A stretch of 64,000 nucleotides of DNA from Mucilaginibacter flavidus (GCF_024055575.1 NZ_JAMXOE010000001.1:248001-312000); one strand, 5' to 3'. Positions 42,606 to 51,813 are shown, numbered from the stretch's first letter. Notes: generated by a model from the letters alone, not told the origin. Numbers and translations: made by a program.

Positions 42606-43247
42606 CTAGTCTTTAATAAAGCTTAGCTCCGCATCGTGGTATAAAGGCTTTTTTATTTGCGATTTTAGGCCCTGGAAACTTTTCATTGGTCCTTCCGCAG
42701 CAAAAAGATTTACCAGCCAGGCTGGGAGGTTGCCGCCGGGGTCCAACTGTAAGGTATACACAACTTTTAGGAAATTTTTTTTCAGCGGCGTTATCACCCA
42801 CAGTCCTTTTGACGAGCGAACCCGTACAATACCGTCTTTTAGCGGTACCATTCCGTTTACCGCAGGGCCATCAATTGTAATAACTTTGGTTTCGGGGTTT
42901 TGGCTTACTGTGAGGTGCGCAACAAAATCGCGGTTCTGCACCGGCCATGGAATACTGATCTCAGAATAATAATATAGTTCGCCTGGCGAAACCTGTTTAA
43001 CAAGCGTGCACAGTTTGGTATGATAAAGCCATTCGGGACAGTTTTTCACGTCAAGCAAAACCTTCACCAGCTGCGATAAGGTGGCATTAAGTTCACATTC
43101 AACCTTTATCGCCTTAAATTTCGACCCGGTAACATTGCTGGTATACACCTTTATGCCATCACTTTCACTCTTAAGTTTCCAGTCTGTTTGCGCAGAAACA
43201 TTGGCCAGCTTTAAAACAAGAAATATTGTAATAATAACCCTATGCAT
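42606..43247 (-). CDS. START-domain lipid-binding protein, exported
   Basis: A 213-residue protein with a signal peptide (ends NVSAQ) and a START/Bet v1-like domain: WKLKSESDGIKVYTSNV, FKAIKVECELNATLSQLVKVL, CPEWLYHTKLCTLVKQ, YYYSEISIPWPVQNRDFVAH. START domains bind hydrophobic ligands such as sterols or phospholipids; a periplasmic form could carry lipid, but that is inference. It sits, in reverse, between barrel copy 2 and the third barrel gene. Confidence 0.88.
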   Translation of the reverse strand: MHRVIITIFLVLKLANVSAQTDWKLKSESDGIKVYTSNVTGSKFKAIKVECELNATLSQLVKVLLDVKNCPEWLYHTKLCTLVKQVSPGELYYYSEISIPWPVQNRDFVAHLTVSQNPETKVITIDGPAVNGMVPLKDGIVRVRSSKGLWVITPLKKNFLKVVYTLQLDPGGNLPAWLVNLFAAEGPMKSFQGLKSQIKKPLYHDAELSFIKD

Positions 43248-43269
43248 TAAAAAATTGTTATATAAATAT

Positions 43270-43302
43270 CAAATTTAAACTTCCTTGCGTTTCCTGTTGC
43301 AA
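43270..43302 (-). promoter_or_regulatory. Promoter of the START-domain gene
   Basis: TTG (43300-43302), 22 nt, TAAATTTG (43270-43277) on the minus strand, 22 nt before the ATG. Confidence 0.5.
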
Positions 43303-43406
43303 CTTGTGTGCTTTTTGACATTATAAAGGCAATCGGGCATCGTTGCTATTTTTTTCGGCCTGTTTGCAACTAATCTTTGAATTTTCTTTATGTTTATGGC
43401 TTAGGT

Positions 43407-43967
43407 ATGAAGAGGACTTTACTGTTGCTAATTGTTGTTTTGATGTGCTCAGCGGGTGCCATTGCCCAAGTTACCATGAAAACGCACTTAAGCCTGGGTG
43501 TCGAATACGGGTTATCAACCGGAAGTCTTTCCGATTTCTACGGTTCGGTTATAGGCACATCATTAAAAATAGAAGTTCCCGTTGGCTCTCCCGACTTTAA
43601 TTTAACCGGCACAATTGGTTATACCGCTTACATGGTACGCCTCGATTATCATGGTCCCCTTGTTTTAAACGCCGAACAATTTATCCCGGTTGAAATTGGC
43701 GCCAAATACTATTTCACTAAAATAGCTTATTTTGAGGGTGATGCCGGTATATCGCAAAATGTACAAAGCAATTTTACAGGATCAAAAACAGCATTTATTT
43801 ATTCGCCCATTATAGGTATTTCTGCCCCCAGCAACAACCACAAATCAACCATTGATTTAGGTTTGCGGTTCGAAAGCCGGGGTGATAACCACCAGGTAGC
43901 TGTACGGGTGGCCTACCGTTTCGGGCCAACGTTTCCGAAGCCCGAAAAACCGAAAGAGGCTAAATAA
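43407..43967 (+). CDS. small outer-membrane beta-barrel protein, divergent third member
   Basis: A 186-residue protein starting MKRTLLLLIVVLMCSAGAIAQ (signal peptide). Its layout follows the two neighbours: LSLGVEYGLSTGSLSDFYGSV, then FIPVEIGAKYYF, ending VAVRVAYRFG plus a proline/lysine tail (PKPEKPKEAK) absent from the others. It is a distant paralogue of the 41227 and 42019 genes. The start at 43407 gives the signal peptide; the longer reading does not. Function unknown. Confidence 0.82.
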   Translation: MKRTLLLLIVVLMCSAGAIAQVTMKTHLSLGVEYGLSTGSLSDFYGSVIGTSLKIEVPVGSPDFNLTGTIGYTAYMVRLDYHGPLVLNAEQFIPVEIGAKYYFTKIAYFEGDAGISQNVQSNFTGSKTAFIYSPIIGISAPSNNHKSTIDLGLRFESRGDNHQVAVRVAYRFGPTFPKPEKPKEAK

Positions 43968-44069
43968 ATCATTCGCTTCCCTTTTATTTTTTTCAAATAA
44001 ATGTGCCTAACAATCGTTTCGCTTTAGCGCATTATTGTGTAATTTCGGCGTTTATCACTCAATACAAAA

Positions 44070-46484
44070 GTGCTTAGCATCCTTAAAAAAGAAATCACGT
44101 CATATCTCAGCTCACTGGTGGCCTACGTTACCATTGGGGTGTTTTTATTAGTACTGGGCTTGTTTTTATGGGTATTCCCCGAGTCGAGCATACTTGACTA
44201 TGGCTACGCCGGTTTAGACAGCCTTTTTAACACCACCCCCTATCTTTTTATGTTCCTGATACCGGGCATCACCATGCGATCGCTGGCCGAAGAACGCAAA
44301 GAAGGCACTTTCGAAATACTGCTTACCCGTCCCCTTGCCGACTGGCAAATTGTGTTGGGCAAGTATTTTGCATCGTTGCTGCTGGTGCTGTTTGCGTTGC
44401 TGCCTACCCTGGTTTATTACTATTCGGTCTATCAATTAGGAGCGCCTAAGGGCAATATTGATACCGGCGGCGTAATTGGCTCGTATATCGGTTTATTTTT
44501 ACTCGGCGCAGCATTTGCCGCAATTGGTTTATTCGCGTCCTCAATAAGTAAAAACCAGATCATCGCATTTACTATTGCAGTATTTCTGTGTTTCTTTTTT
44601 TACAGCGGGTTCGATTCTTTAAGCCAGTTACTGTCGCTTCAAAGCCTTAGCCTGCAGGATTTGGGCATTACCCAGCATTACCAATCAGTAAGCCGCGGCG
44701 TTCTGGACACGCGCGATTTGGCCTATTTTGTTATCCTGACGGGATTGTTTATTTGCTTTACCTTATTTGTACTGATAAGGCAAAGACAAAAAAGCCTGCG
44801 TGGAGCTGACGCAATATTTTGCGGTAGCACGTTGGCGGTTTTAATAATCGTTGGCGTACTGTCAAATGTCACTTTTACCCGCTTCGATTTTACCAAAGAA
44901 AAACGGTTTACCGTATCCCCCATTACACGCGGCATAATGAGCAACATTAAAGACCCGGTACGGATCGTTGTTTATTTAAAGGGCGATAACTTTTCGGCTG
45001 AACTGAAGCGCCTGCAACGGGCCACACGGGACATGCTGCTTGATTTACAAGCCTATAGTCATGATAAAATTCAGTTTGAATTGGTCGATCCGCTGGCGTA
45101 TATTAAAAAATTACCCGAGGCTCAGCAAAAGTCCGTTTATGATACTTTGGAAAGCAAAGGTATAGTTGGCGAACAGCATACCGTAAAAACCGACAACGGC
45201 GTCTCGGAAATGCTGATTTTCCCTGAGGCATTGGTACAATTTGAGGGTCGAACAATTGCGGTTAAGCTACTACAAACGCGCATTGGTTCATCCGAAGAAG
45301 AAATCACCAATAACTCCATCCAAAACCTGGAATATGCTTTTTCATCGGCCATAAAAAAAGTAACCAGCGGCGGCAAACCACTTATTGGCTTCACAGAGGG
45401 GCACAGGGAACTAACCGATTTACAATTGTATTGGGCCATGAACTCATTGGCCGACGGATACCAGGTTGGGCGCGTTAATTTGGCCACCATTCCGCTAAAA
45501 GTATTGCTACGACTAAGTATGCTGGTAATCCCCAAACCCGATACCAAATTCAGTGAGGTTGAGAAGTTTAAGATAGACCAATACATTATGCGTGGTGGCC
45601 GTGTGTTATGGGCCATTGACCAGGTAAATGCCGAATTAGATAGCCTGAAGGGCCATGGGGGTGAACAAATGTCGTTCCCGAAACAACTTGACCTGGATGA
45701 CCAGCTTTTCACCTACGGCGTGCGCATTAATTACGATTTGATTGCAGATATGCGCTGCGCTCAAATTCCATTAACTACCGGCTCGGCGGGTGGCCAGGCC
45801 CAAATACAGCTGTTGCCCTGGTTATATTATCCAATTTTTATCCCTGCATCAAAAAACCCGGTGGTAAAAAACCTTGATGGCATCCGCAGCGAGTTTGCCA
45901 GCACTATTGACACCCTCGCCATAAAAAACGTAAAGAAAACGGTACTACTTACCTCATCTCCCTATAATAAAAAAATAAGCGCGCCGCATATTATTTCGTT
46001 GCAGGCTGTTCAGCAAGAGCCAAACCCTAAGGAATTCCAGGGCGAGCCCCAAACAGTAGCCGTATTGCTGGAAGGTCAGTTTAAATCCGACTTTCAAAAC
46101 CGCCCGTCACCCGAAGGCCTGAACGAAAATGTACCTGTACTGCCGCTAAGCAAACACACCAAAATGATTGTTGTGAGCGATGGCGACATACTAAAGAACC
46201 AAATAGGTGCCGATGGCTCACCATACCCCCTTGGATACGACCATTACACCCAGCAAAATTTTGGCAACAAAAACTTTTTACTGAATATTGCCGACTACAT
46301 GACCGACGACTCCGGCCTGATAGACCTGCGTACGAAGGAAATAAAAATACGGCTGCTTGACAGGCCGCGCGTTCGGGTTGAAAAACTATACTGGCAGGTT
46401 TTTAATAATGCCCTGCCCTTGGGTTTGTTGGTAATATTTGCTATTTTTCAACATTATATGCGCAAAAGAAAGTATGCCCATTAA
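44070..46484 (+). CDS. gldFG: GldF-GldG fusion, ABC transporter membrane and auxiliary parts
   Basis: An 804-residue fusion. Residues 1-240 are an ABC-2 permease of the GldF type with six helices (MLSILKKEITSYLSSLVAYV; MRSLAEERKEGTFEILLTRP). From about 245 a second membrane helix leads into the GldG part (RFDFTKEKRFTVSP, GFTEGHRELTDLQLYWAMNS, MRGGRVLWAIDQVNAELDSL), ending with a C-terminal helix (LYWQVFNNALPLGLLVIFAIF). Gld ABC components are needed for gliding in Flavobacterium. The start is GTG; the frame has a stop ten codons upstream and no ATG between. The ATPase partner gldA lies 8 kb away. Confidence 0.9.
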   Translation: MLSILKKEITSYLSSLVAYVTIGVFLLVLGLFLWVFPESSILDYGYAGLDSLFNTTPYLFMFLIPGITMRSLAEERKEGTFEILLTRPLADWQIVLGKYFASLLLVLFALLPTLVYYYSVYQLGAPKGNIDTGGVIGSYIGLFLLGAAFAAIGLFASSISKNQIIAFTIAVFLCFFFYSGFDSLSQLLSLQSLSLQDLGITQHYQSVSRGVLDTRDLAYFVILTGLFICFTLFVLIRQRQKSLRGADAIFCGSTLAVLIIVGVLSNVTFTRFDFTKEKRFTVSPITRGIMSNIKDPVRIVVYLKGDNFSAELKRLQRATRDMLLDLQAYSHDKIQFELVDPLAYIKKLPEAQQKSVYDTLESKGIVGEQHTVKTDNGVSEMLIFPEALVQFEGRTIAVKLLQTRIGSSEEEITNNSIQNLEYAFSSAIKKVTSGGKPLIGFTEGHRELTDLQLYWAMNSLADGYQVGRVNLATIPLKVLLRLSMLVIPKPDTKFSEVEKFKIDQYIMRGGRVLWAIDQVNAELDSLKGHGGEQMSFPKQLDLDDQLFTYGVRINYDLIADMRCAQIPLTTGSAGGQAQIQLLPWLYYPIFIPASKNPVVKNLDGIRSEFASTIDTLAIKNVKKTVLLTSSPYNKKISAPHIISLQAVQQEPNPKEFQGEPQTVAVLLEGQFKSDFQNRPSPEGLNENVPVLPLSKHTKMIVVSDGDILKNQIGADGSPYPLGYDHYTQQNFGNKNFLLNIADYMTDDSGLIDLRTKEIKIRLLDRPRVRVEKLYWQVFNNALPLGLLVIFAIFQHYMRKRKYAH

Positions 46485-46490
46485 ATTATT

Positions 46491-46498
46491 TACTTTTG
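46491..46498 (+). promoter_or_regulatory. -7 box for dnaN
   Basis: TACTTTTG, 19 nt before the ATG, in the 33-nt gap after gldFG. No -33 TTG seen. Confidence 0.55.
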
Positions 46499-46517
46499 AT
46501 AGATTAATTCCAATTAT

Positions 46518-47642
46518 ATGAGATTTATTGTTTCTACATCAACATTACTAAAGCAACTACAGGCTGTTAGCGGGGCCTTGAGCAATAGTACGGTGTTGCC
46601 CATACTTGAAAACTTTTTGTTCGAGATAAAAGATGGAAACTTAACAATATCGGCCACCGATCTGCAAACCAGCATGACCACTTCTTTGCCTGTTGAGGCT
46701 AAGGAAAATGGCCGTATAGCTATACCATCGCGTATTTTGTTAGAGACTTTAAAGTCGTTGCCAGAGCAGCCGGTAAATTTTTCGGTTGATGATACTACGT
46801 TTGCCATTGAAATAAATGCAGGCGACGGTAAATACAAGCTAAACGGCGAAAACGGCGAGGATTTCCCTAAAATACCGGTTGTTGAAAACGCTTCGTCCGT
46901 TAATCTTCCCGCTTCCGTTTTAGGCGAAGCGATAAACAAAACCATTTTTGCGGTTAGTAACGATGAGTTGCGCCCGGCAATGACGGGGGTTTACTGCCAG
47001 CTGTCTACATCGTCGCTTACGTTTGTAGCTACCGATGCCCACAAACTGGTACGCTATCGCCGTAAAGATGCCAAAGCTGCAAGCACAACATCGTTTATAT
47101 TGCCTAAAAAAGCGCTTACACTTTTAAAATCATCGCTGCCAAGCGACGATGTAAACGTTGCAGTTGAATACAACAGCACCAGCGCATTTTTTAAATTTGG
47201 CAACATTAACCTGGTTTGCCGTTTGATAGACGAACGTTACCCTGATTACGAAGCGGTTATCCCGTTAAACAATCCAAATAAACTAAGTATCGACCGCCAG
47301 GCATTTTTAGGCTCACTTAGCCGCGTTGCTATTTATGCCAATAAAACTACCCACCAGGTAAGGCTTAAAATAAACGGCAGCGAACTAAATATATCATCAG
47401 AAGACATTGATTTTGCCAACGAGGCGCACGAACGTTTAAGCTGCCAGTACGAAGGTGAGGATATGGAGATTGGTTTTAATGCCCGCTTCCTTATCGAGAT
47501 GCTTAAAAACTTAAGCTGCGAAGAAGTATCGCTTGAAATGTCGACTCCTAACCGTGCAGGTATCCTGTTGCCACAGGGTGGTGACGAAAACGAAGATGTA
47601 CTGATGCTGGTTATGCCGGTAATGTTAAATAGCTACGCATAA
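46518..47642 (+). CDS. dnaN: DNA polymerase III beta subunit (sliding clamp)
   Basis: Ring-shaped clamp that holds the polymerase on DNA. The 374 residues match the family in length and in order of its three clamp folds: MRFIVSTSTLLKQLQAVSGA, LPILENFLFEIKDGNLTISATD, ENGEDFPKIP, ELRPAMTGVYCQ, VATDAHKLVRYR, and the end VLMLVMPVMLN. It stands alone: dnaA and recF are not beside it, so this is not an origin region by gene order. Confidence 0.97.
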   Translation: MRFIVSTSTLLKQLQAVSGALSNSTVLPILENFLFEIKDGNLTISATDLQTSMTTSLPVEAKENGRIAIPSRILLETLKSLPEQPVNFSVDDTTFAIEINAGDGKYKLNGENGEDFPKIPVVENASSVNLPASVLGEAINKTIFAVSNDELRPAMTGVYCQLSTSSLTFVATDAHKLVRYRRKDAKAASTTSFILPKKALTLLKSSLPSDDVNVAVEYNSTSAFFKFGNINLVCRLIDERYPDYEAVIPLNNPNKLSIDRQAFLGSLSRVAIYANKTTHQVRLKINGSELNISSEDIDFANEAHERLSCQYEGEDMEIGFNARFLIEMLKNLSCEEVSLEMSTPNRAGILLPQGGDENEDVLMLVMPVMLNSYA

Positions 47643-47644
47643 AC

Positions 47645-47722
47645 GGTGAGTAGTGAATGGAGAGTGGTGAGTGGTTTTAGTACTGATTAAATCCGCCAAC
47701 TGCCAACTCGCTACTGCAAACT
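47645..47722. repeat. Mixed repeat arms after dnaN
   Basis: Purine arm 47645-47676 (GTGAGTAGTGAATGGAGAG, GTGGTGAGTGG) starts 3 nt after the dnaN stop. Pyrimidine arm 47693-47722 (CCAACTGCCAACTCG, CTACTGCAAACT) belongs to a different family (AGTTGGCAGT on the other strand). Confidence 0.7.
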
Positions 47723-47726
47723 AATA

Positions 47727-47758
47727 AAAAGAGTCCGGCGTAAAAACCGGACTTTTTT
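47727..47758 (+). terminator. Rho-independent terminator downstream of dnaN
   Basis: Stem GAGTCCGG/CCGGACTT with an 8-nt loop and six T, after the repeat arms. Confidence 0.85.
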
Positions 47759-47810
47759 GTTCAACACGATAACAAAACTTATTATAAGCAGTTATAATAG
47801 CATTTACTGT

Positions 47811-48473
47811 ATGAAAACCAGGTTAGCCGCTTTATTCTTTATTATTGCTATTACCGTTTTGGCATCATGTAAAAGCAATGATAATGTATTTACAAAAAAG
47901 GTTTCAACGGCCATCAATGTTGTAAATGCATCGGCCGATAACATAAATTTTTACGTAAACGGAACCCGCCAAAATAACACGTCGGCGTTGACGCCGGGCG
48001 GCCAAACTTTTTACCTTACAGTGCCGGCGGGCTTACAAAACTTTCAAATTAAAAAAGATGGCAGCCCCGATTATTTAATAAGCATACCGCTAAATTTAAA
48101 AGACAGTTTATACCATTCGCTTTACATAGCAGGCGAAAGCGTTGATAAAACATTAGTAACTATCGATACTTTGATAGTAGACACAAACAAGGTTCAATTA
48201 CGATTTGTGCATACAACACCCGGCGCCGGTATTTTCGATGTTAAAATTGGCGATACTCTTAAATTTCATTCTGCATTCAAAACATCGTCATCGTTTTTAT
48301 CTGTTGGGAGCGGGTTAAAAGAAATAAAGGTTTTCGAAACAGGTTCGTCAACACCTAAAATAGACACCATCGTGTCAATGTCGCCAAACAAAGGATACAC
48401 GATATTTACGAAAGGTACGCTAACCGGAACAGGCAGTTCAAAATTCAGCCTGGGCGTGGCGCTTAATTTTTAA
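47811..48473 (+). CDS. DUF4397 lipoprotein, copy 1
   Basis: A 220-residue lipoprotein: MKTRLAALFFIIAITVLASC is a signal peptide with a lipobox (LASC). The rest matches DUF4397 with repeated beta-rich units (INVVNASADNINFYVNGTRQ, VQLRFVHTTPGAGIFDVKIG). Probably anchored at the envelope surface; function unknown. The start at 47811 gives the lipobox at the right distance. A related gene follows 6 nt later. Confidence 0.87.
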   Translation: MKTRLAALFFIIAITVLASCKSNDNVFTKKVSTAINVVNASADNINFYVNGTRQNNTSALTPGGQTFYLTVPAGLQNFQIKKDGSPDYLISIPLNLKDSLYHSLYIAGESVDKTLVTIDTLIVDTNKVQLRFVHTTPGAGIFDVKIGDTLKFHSAFKTSSSFLSVGSGLKEIKVFETGSSTPKIDTIVSMSPNKGYTIFTKGTLTGTGSSKFSLGVALNF

Positions 48474-48479
48474 TAGGAT

Positions 48480-49199
48480 ATGAGTTCAAAAATAAAATGG
48501 AAAATATCGGCCTGCGTGCTTACTTTTTTAGCAGTATTTTGGTTTGTGTCGATATTATCTTCGTGTGGTAAAGGCGCTAACGTAAGTACTGCAAGTCTCA
48601 ACATTAAATACGAAGTATTAAACTTAAGCCCGGATGTTTTACCTATCGACCTTTATATAAGGTTCCTCAAAACAAATAACACGCCGTTTAGATATTCGGT
48701 AAACCAGGGATATTTTGTGGTGCCATATACCGACACCCCGTACCTCATACGATCTAACAGGATAAACGGCGGACCTGCTATACTCTCCCGGTCGGATATT
48801 TTGACCAGGAACGCGCAATACAGTCTTTTTATAACAGGCACCGTTGCCGATAATTCGCTCAAGACAATTTTTACCGTCGACACCGCCATCCTGCCCAAAG
48901 TTGGCCGTGGAAAAGTACGTTTTGTTGACGCCTCCCCATCGGGTATTAACGGACTTGATGTTTATGCCAACGGCACGAAAGCGTTCAGCAAGATAAAGTA
49001 TCCCACTTTTTCGGACTTTGTTGAATTACCAATTGGCAACTACGATTTCCAGGTTTATGCGACCGGTTCATCCTCTGTACTAACAACCTTAACAAACTTT
49101 CAAATTGATGATGGTAAGTTGTACACCCTATACGCTTACGGCTACACCACCAGGCCGGATTCAGCTGCGTTTAATGCTGCGATAATTACTAATAAGTAG
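48480..49199 (+). CDS. DUF4397 lipoprotein, copy 2
   Basis: A 239-residue relative of the previous gene: signal with lipobox (FVSILSSC), then two DUF4397-like units (IKYEVLNLSPDVLPIDLYI, GRGKVRFVDASPSGINGLDVY), ending IDDGKLYTLYAYG. It starts 6 nt after copy 1, so they form a two-gene operon. The longer N-terminus contains a second hydrophobic stretch typical of lipoprotein signals. Function unknown. Confidence 0.87.
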   Translation: MSSKIKWKISACVLTFLAVFWFVSILSSCGKGANVSTASLNIKYEVLNLSPDVLPIDLYIRFLKTNNTPFRYSVNQGYFVVPYTDTPYLIRSNRINGGPAILSRSDILTRNAQYSLFITGTVADNSLKTIFTVDTAILPKVGRGKVRFVDASPSGINGLDVYANGTKAFSKIKYPTFSDFVELPIGNYDFQVYATGSSSVLTTLTNFQIDDGKLYTLYAYGYTTRPDSAAFNAAIITNK

Positions 49200-49208
49200 A
49201 GGGGAACC

Positions 49209-49316
49209 GTTGTAAAGTTGAAAGGTTTGAAAGTTGAAAAGTTATCAGTGAACTTAGAAATTTTTTAGGTAACCGGTATTAACATTGCAACTTTTCAACG
49301 TTCCAACTTTCCAACA
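49209..49316. repeat. GTTGAAAA repeat, opposing arms, DUF4397-DedA spacer
   Basis: Family G. Arm 49209-49243 (GTTGTAAAGTTGAAAGG, TTTGAAAGTTGAAAAGTT) faces arm 49285-49316 (TGCAACTTTTCAACG, TTCCAACTTTCCAACA). It starts about 10 nt after the stop. Confidence 0.85.
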
Positions 49317-49342
49317 AATAAAAACCTATCAACAAAAAAACA

Positions 49343-49350
49343 TACTTTTG
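49343..49350 (+). promoter_or_regulatory. -7 box for the DedA gene
   Basis: TACTTTTG, 16 nt before the GTG start. No -33 TTG at the usual distance. Confidence 0.5.
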
Positions 49351-49366
49351 CCCAAATCTTAAAACA

Positions 49367-50020
49367 GTGGAAGTAATTAAAGGCATTATTGATTTTATTT
49401 TACACATCGACAAGCATTTGTCTGATATTATCAGCCAATATCACGGCCTTACTTATCTAATATTGTTTGCCATAATTTTTGCCGAAACCGGCTTTGTGGT
49501 TACACCATTTTTACCCGGCGACTCACTGCTGTTTGCTGCAGGTGCGCTTATCGCCGGCGGGGCTACCGGCTTAAATATATTTCTATTAGGCATTATATTA
49601 ATAGTCGCCGCATTTGCCGGCAACACCGTTAATTACCTGCTGGGCAACTACCTGGGGCCTAAGGTGTTTAAAGAAAAAAACAAGATACTAAAGCTTGATT
49701 ATTACCTGCAAACCAAGGCTTTTTTTGACAAACACGGCGGCAAGGCTGTTATTTTTAGCCGCTTTATGCCAATAATACGCACCATTGCACCCTTTGTAGC
49801 AGGTGTGGGCAAAATGCCGATAGGCCGTTATAGTTTATATAATATTATTGGCGGTGCTGCCTGGATAATTCTTTTCTTGTTCGCCGGTTTTGAATTGGGT
49901 ACTATACCTTTTTTTAAAGCCCATTTTGCACTGATCGGGGTTGCAATTATCCTGATTTCAATTATCCCGCCAATTTATGCGGCAATAAAAAGCCGGGGGT
50001 CTAAGAAACCTGCTCGCTAA
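49367..50020 (+). CDS. DedA family membrane protein
   Basis: A 217-residue inner-membrane protein of the DedA/VTT family, members of which flip or recycle undecaprenyl phosphate or phosphatidylethanolamine. Motifs: FAETGFVVTPFLPGDSLLF, GAFAGNTVNYLLGNYLG-like stretch (VAAFAGNTVNYLLGNYLG) and FSRFMPIIRTIAPFVAGVGKM with the conserved arginines. Start is GTG at 49367, 16 nt after a promoter box. The 3' end overlaps the convergent TMEM175 gene by 20 bp. Confidence 0.93.
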   Translation: MEVIKGIIDFILHIDKHLSDIISQYHGLTYLILFAIIFAETGFVVTPFLPGDSLLFAAGALIAGGATGLNIFLLGIILIVAAFAGNTVNYLLGNYLGPKVFKEKNKILKLDYYLQTKAFFDKHGGKAVIFSRFMPIIRTIAPFVAGVGKMPIGRYSLYNIIGGAAWIILFLFAGFELGTIPFFKAHFALIGVAIILISIIPPIYAAIKSRGSKKPAR

Positions 50021-50736
50021 TACCACCAAATTTCTTACGGGCTTTTTTTCCTCGTACTGCAAATAAAAAGCTGTAAAGAAAAGGTATTGCCATGTATATA
50101 AAACCCGATGAGCCTTTATATTGAATAGGGGCTATCAAAACAAATAATATACCTGCTATACCCAGGCAGGCATTTAACAGGTTGACCAATATAAAGGTAT
50201 CCGTTTCGAACATTTCGCCTGGCGAGAGGTTTATTTCGACCGCCTTCTTTTTGGCGTGGGCATACATCAGGTAAAATAGGGTATAAATTGCAGCGTAACC
50301 CGAGTGGTAAACATACATCAAAGTTGGCTGCTGCTGTTCGGTGATCATAATTCCAACATGGCCGTGATCGTTGTATTGGCCGCCCGAAAACAATAAAAAG
50401 GAACTTCAGCGGGTACACGTACATCAGCACCACAAAAAGCAGCATCGCATTTAACGAAGTAACACGCGCGTTATTAAGGCCATACCTGCGGAAATAAATA
50501 TTTTGGTTGTTCCATATCATAAACAGGATACCAAAACAACAGGCAAATGCAAAAAAGCCCTTAAACACCTCGAAAAGTTCATCAAATGTTCGCGGCACCT
50601 CCAGCGATACCATAATCAGCGTAATTGCAAAAGCAAAAACAGCATCGCTAAAAGTTTCAAGTCTCGACGGTTCGTGGCTGCGCCATACAAATACCGATTC
50701 TTTCTTTTTGGTTATAGAGGCTATTTTTTTTCTCAT
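50001..50736 (-). pseudogene. TMEM175 family potassium channel gene with a frameshift
   Basis: The upstream frame (from ATG 50736) encodes SRLETFSDAVFAFAITLIMVSLEVP, the TMEM175 helix-1 signature FSDAVFAFAITL, and reads on to MYVYPLKFLFIV. It then leaves the family. The rest (LFSGGQYNDHGHVG to FLYSFLFAVRGKKARKKFG) continues in another frame from about 50393. Both parts join cleanly if one base is removed from the five-A run at 50395-50399, giving about 244 residues. This is a frameshift by mutation, a phase-variable homopolymer or a sequencing error. It follows the nuclease-like gene by 6 nt. Confidence 0.85.
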
Positions 50737-50742
50737 GCGTAG

Positions 50743-51702
50743 TTATTCAGATAAAACTACCACTTTTCCGGCTCTGTACAAAGCTTCCTCGTTTTGTATT
50801 TTCGTTTTTTCGGCATCGCCCATCGGCTTTGCAATTAATTTATTCAAATCGGGCTGGCCGGCATCAACCCAAGCCGAATACCAGTAACTACCCACAGATA
50901 ATATTGACTCCCGCATGCGGCGCTGAACCATACCTTTGAACATTTTTTGATAGGCTTCAGCGTATCCTGCAGAATAATCCTTAACCTCCTTTTGCCCACG
51001 CCGTACCATTGCATACTTTTTATCAGCCGGGAAGCTTTTATTGAGCAGGCGTTCAAAACGGAGCACTGTATCAACGCTTGCAAACGAACTGCGGCATATT
51101 TTAAAAGCCTCGGTTAAGGGATTTTGAATATAACGTGCTTTGCCCGCATAATAATGATAATGGTCGCCAAACAGCTCGGGGAGCCGGCTTTCCCATAAAG
51201 CATGTATGCCGGTTTGGTTGGTTAGCTGCCCGTTATAGTTTTGTGTTAAATGCAAAGGCACATGGGCATCCGCAATATAATGCCCAAGGTTGGCTGATGT
51301 ATTTAATATGGCAGTTGTGTCGTGCTCTTTAAACGCCCGCACCAACCTGTAATAATTGTATTGAATAGTCCAGGGTACTGTTCCGTACTTATCGAGTGTG
51401 TCTGCTGTATATTTCGCAGCGGCATCGTACCAGTTATGCGGGATGCGTTTAAAGGGGGCATTCCCATAATGGTCGGCGTTCAGAAAATGCCGCCTGGCCT
51501 CAGTTGAATCCACGTAACGCCGTTTGTCGGCGCTGATGGCATGCTGGGTCAGATAGTCGATATTAGCGCGGTAAAAACCAGCCATTGGCTTAGGCAAGGT
51601 GTAAACAGCGAAGCGGCCAATACGGTAGTGGGCATAAAATCCCCAGGAGCAGCACGTCGTTACAATTAAAATAGCCGCGCTAAGCTTCAGGAAAAATTTC
51701 AT
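50743..51702 (-). CDS. S1/P1 nuclease or zinc-dependent phospholipase C family protein
   Basis: A 319-residue exported protein. The signal peptide (MKFFLKLSAAILIVTTCCS) is followed directly by WGFYAHYRIGR, placing a tryptophan at the mature N-terminus as in S1/P1 nucleases and bacterial phospholipase C. Further zinc-ligand candidates are in NLGHYIADAHVPLHLTQNYNG and GIHALWESRLPELF. The overall fold family is clear; nuclease or lipase activity cannot be told. Start 51702 is preferred to a codon two residues earlier. Confidence 0.8.
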   Translation of the reverse strand: MKFFLKLSAAILIVTTCCSWGFYAHYRIGRFAVYTLPKPMAGFYRANIDYLTQHAISADKRRYVDSTEARRHFLNADHYGNAPFKRIPHNWYDAAAKYTADTLDKYGTVPWTIQYNYYRLVRAFKEHDTTAILNTSANLGHYIADAHVPLHLTQNYNGQLTNQTGIHALWESRLPELFGDHYHYYAGKARYIQNPLTEAFKICRSSFASVDTVLRFERLLNKSFPADKKYAMVRRGQKEVKDYSAGYAEAYQKMFKGMVQRRMRESILSVGSYWYSAWVDAGQPDLNKLIAKPMGDAEKTKIQNEEALYRAGKVVVLSE

Positions 51703-51771
51703 AACCAAATATAATGCGAATGTTTAATTCAACCCGGTGCAAATGACAATTACCTGGATTTTGGATAGTTT

Positions 51772-51813
51772 GAGCAAACATTTCAACCTTAAAACATTAC
51801 AACTTTTCAACAT
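51772..51813. repeat. Single GTTGAAAA-type arm between nuclease and rpsT
   Basis: Family G pyrimidine arm (CATTTCAACC, TTACAACTTTTCAACATC) in the divergent spacer, just upstream of the rpsT promoter. No opposing arm is seen. Confidence 0.7.

Noticed and set aside
46518..47642. Replication origin near dnaN
   Set aside because: No dnaA, recF or DnaA-box cluster is beside dnaN; the gene stands alone.
50385..50405. Programmed frameshift in the TMEM175 gene
   Set aside because: The needed shift is +1 without a known slippery site or stimulatory structure; a one-base indel in a homopolymer is simpler.
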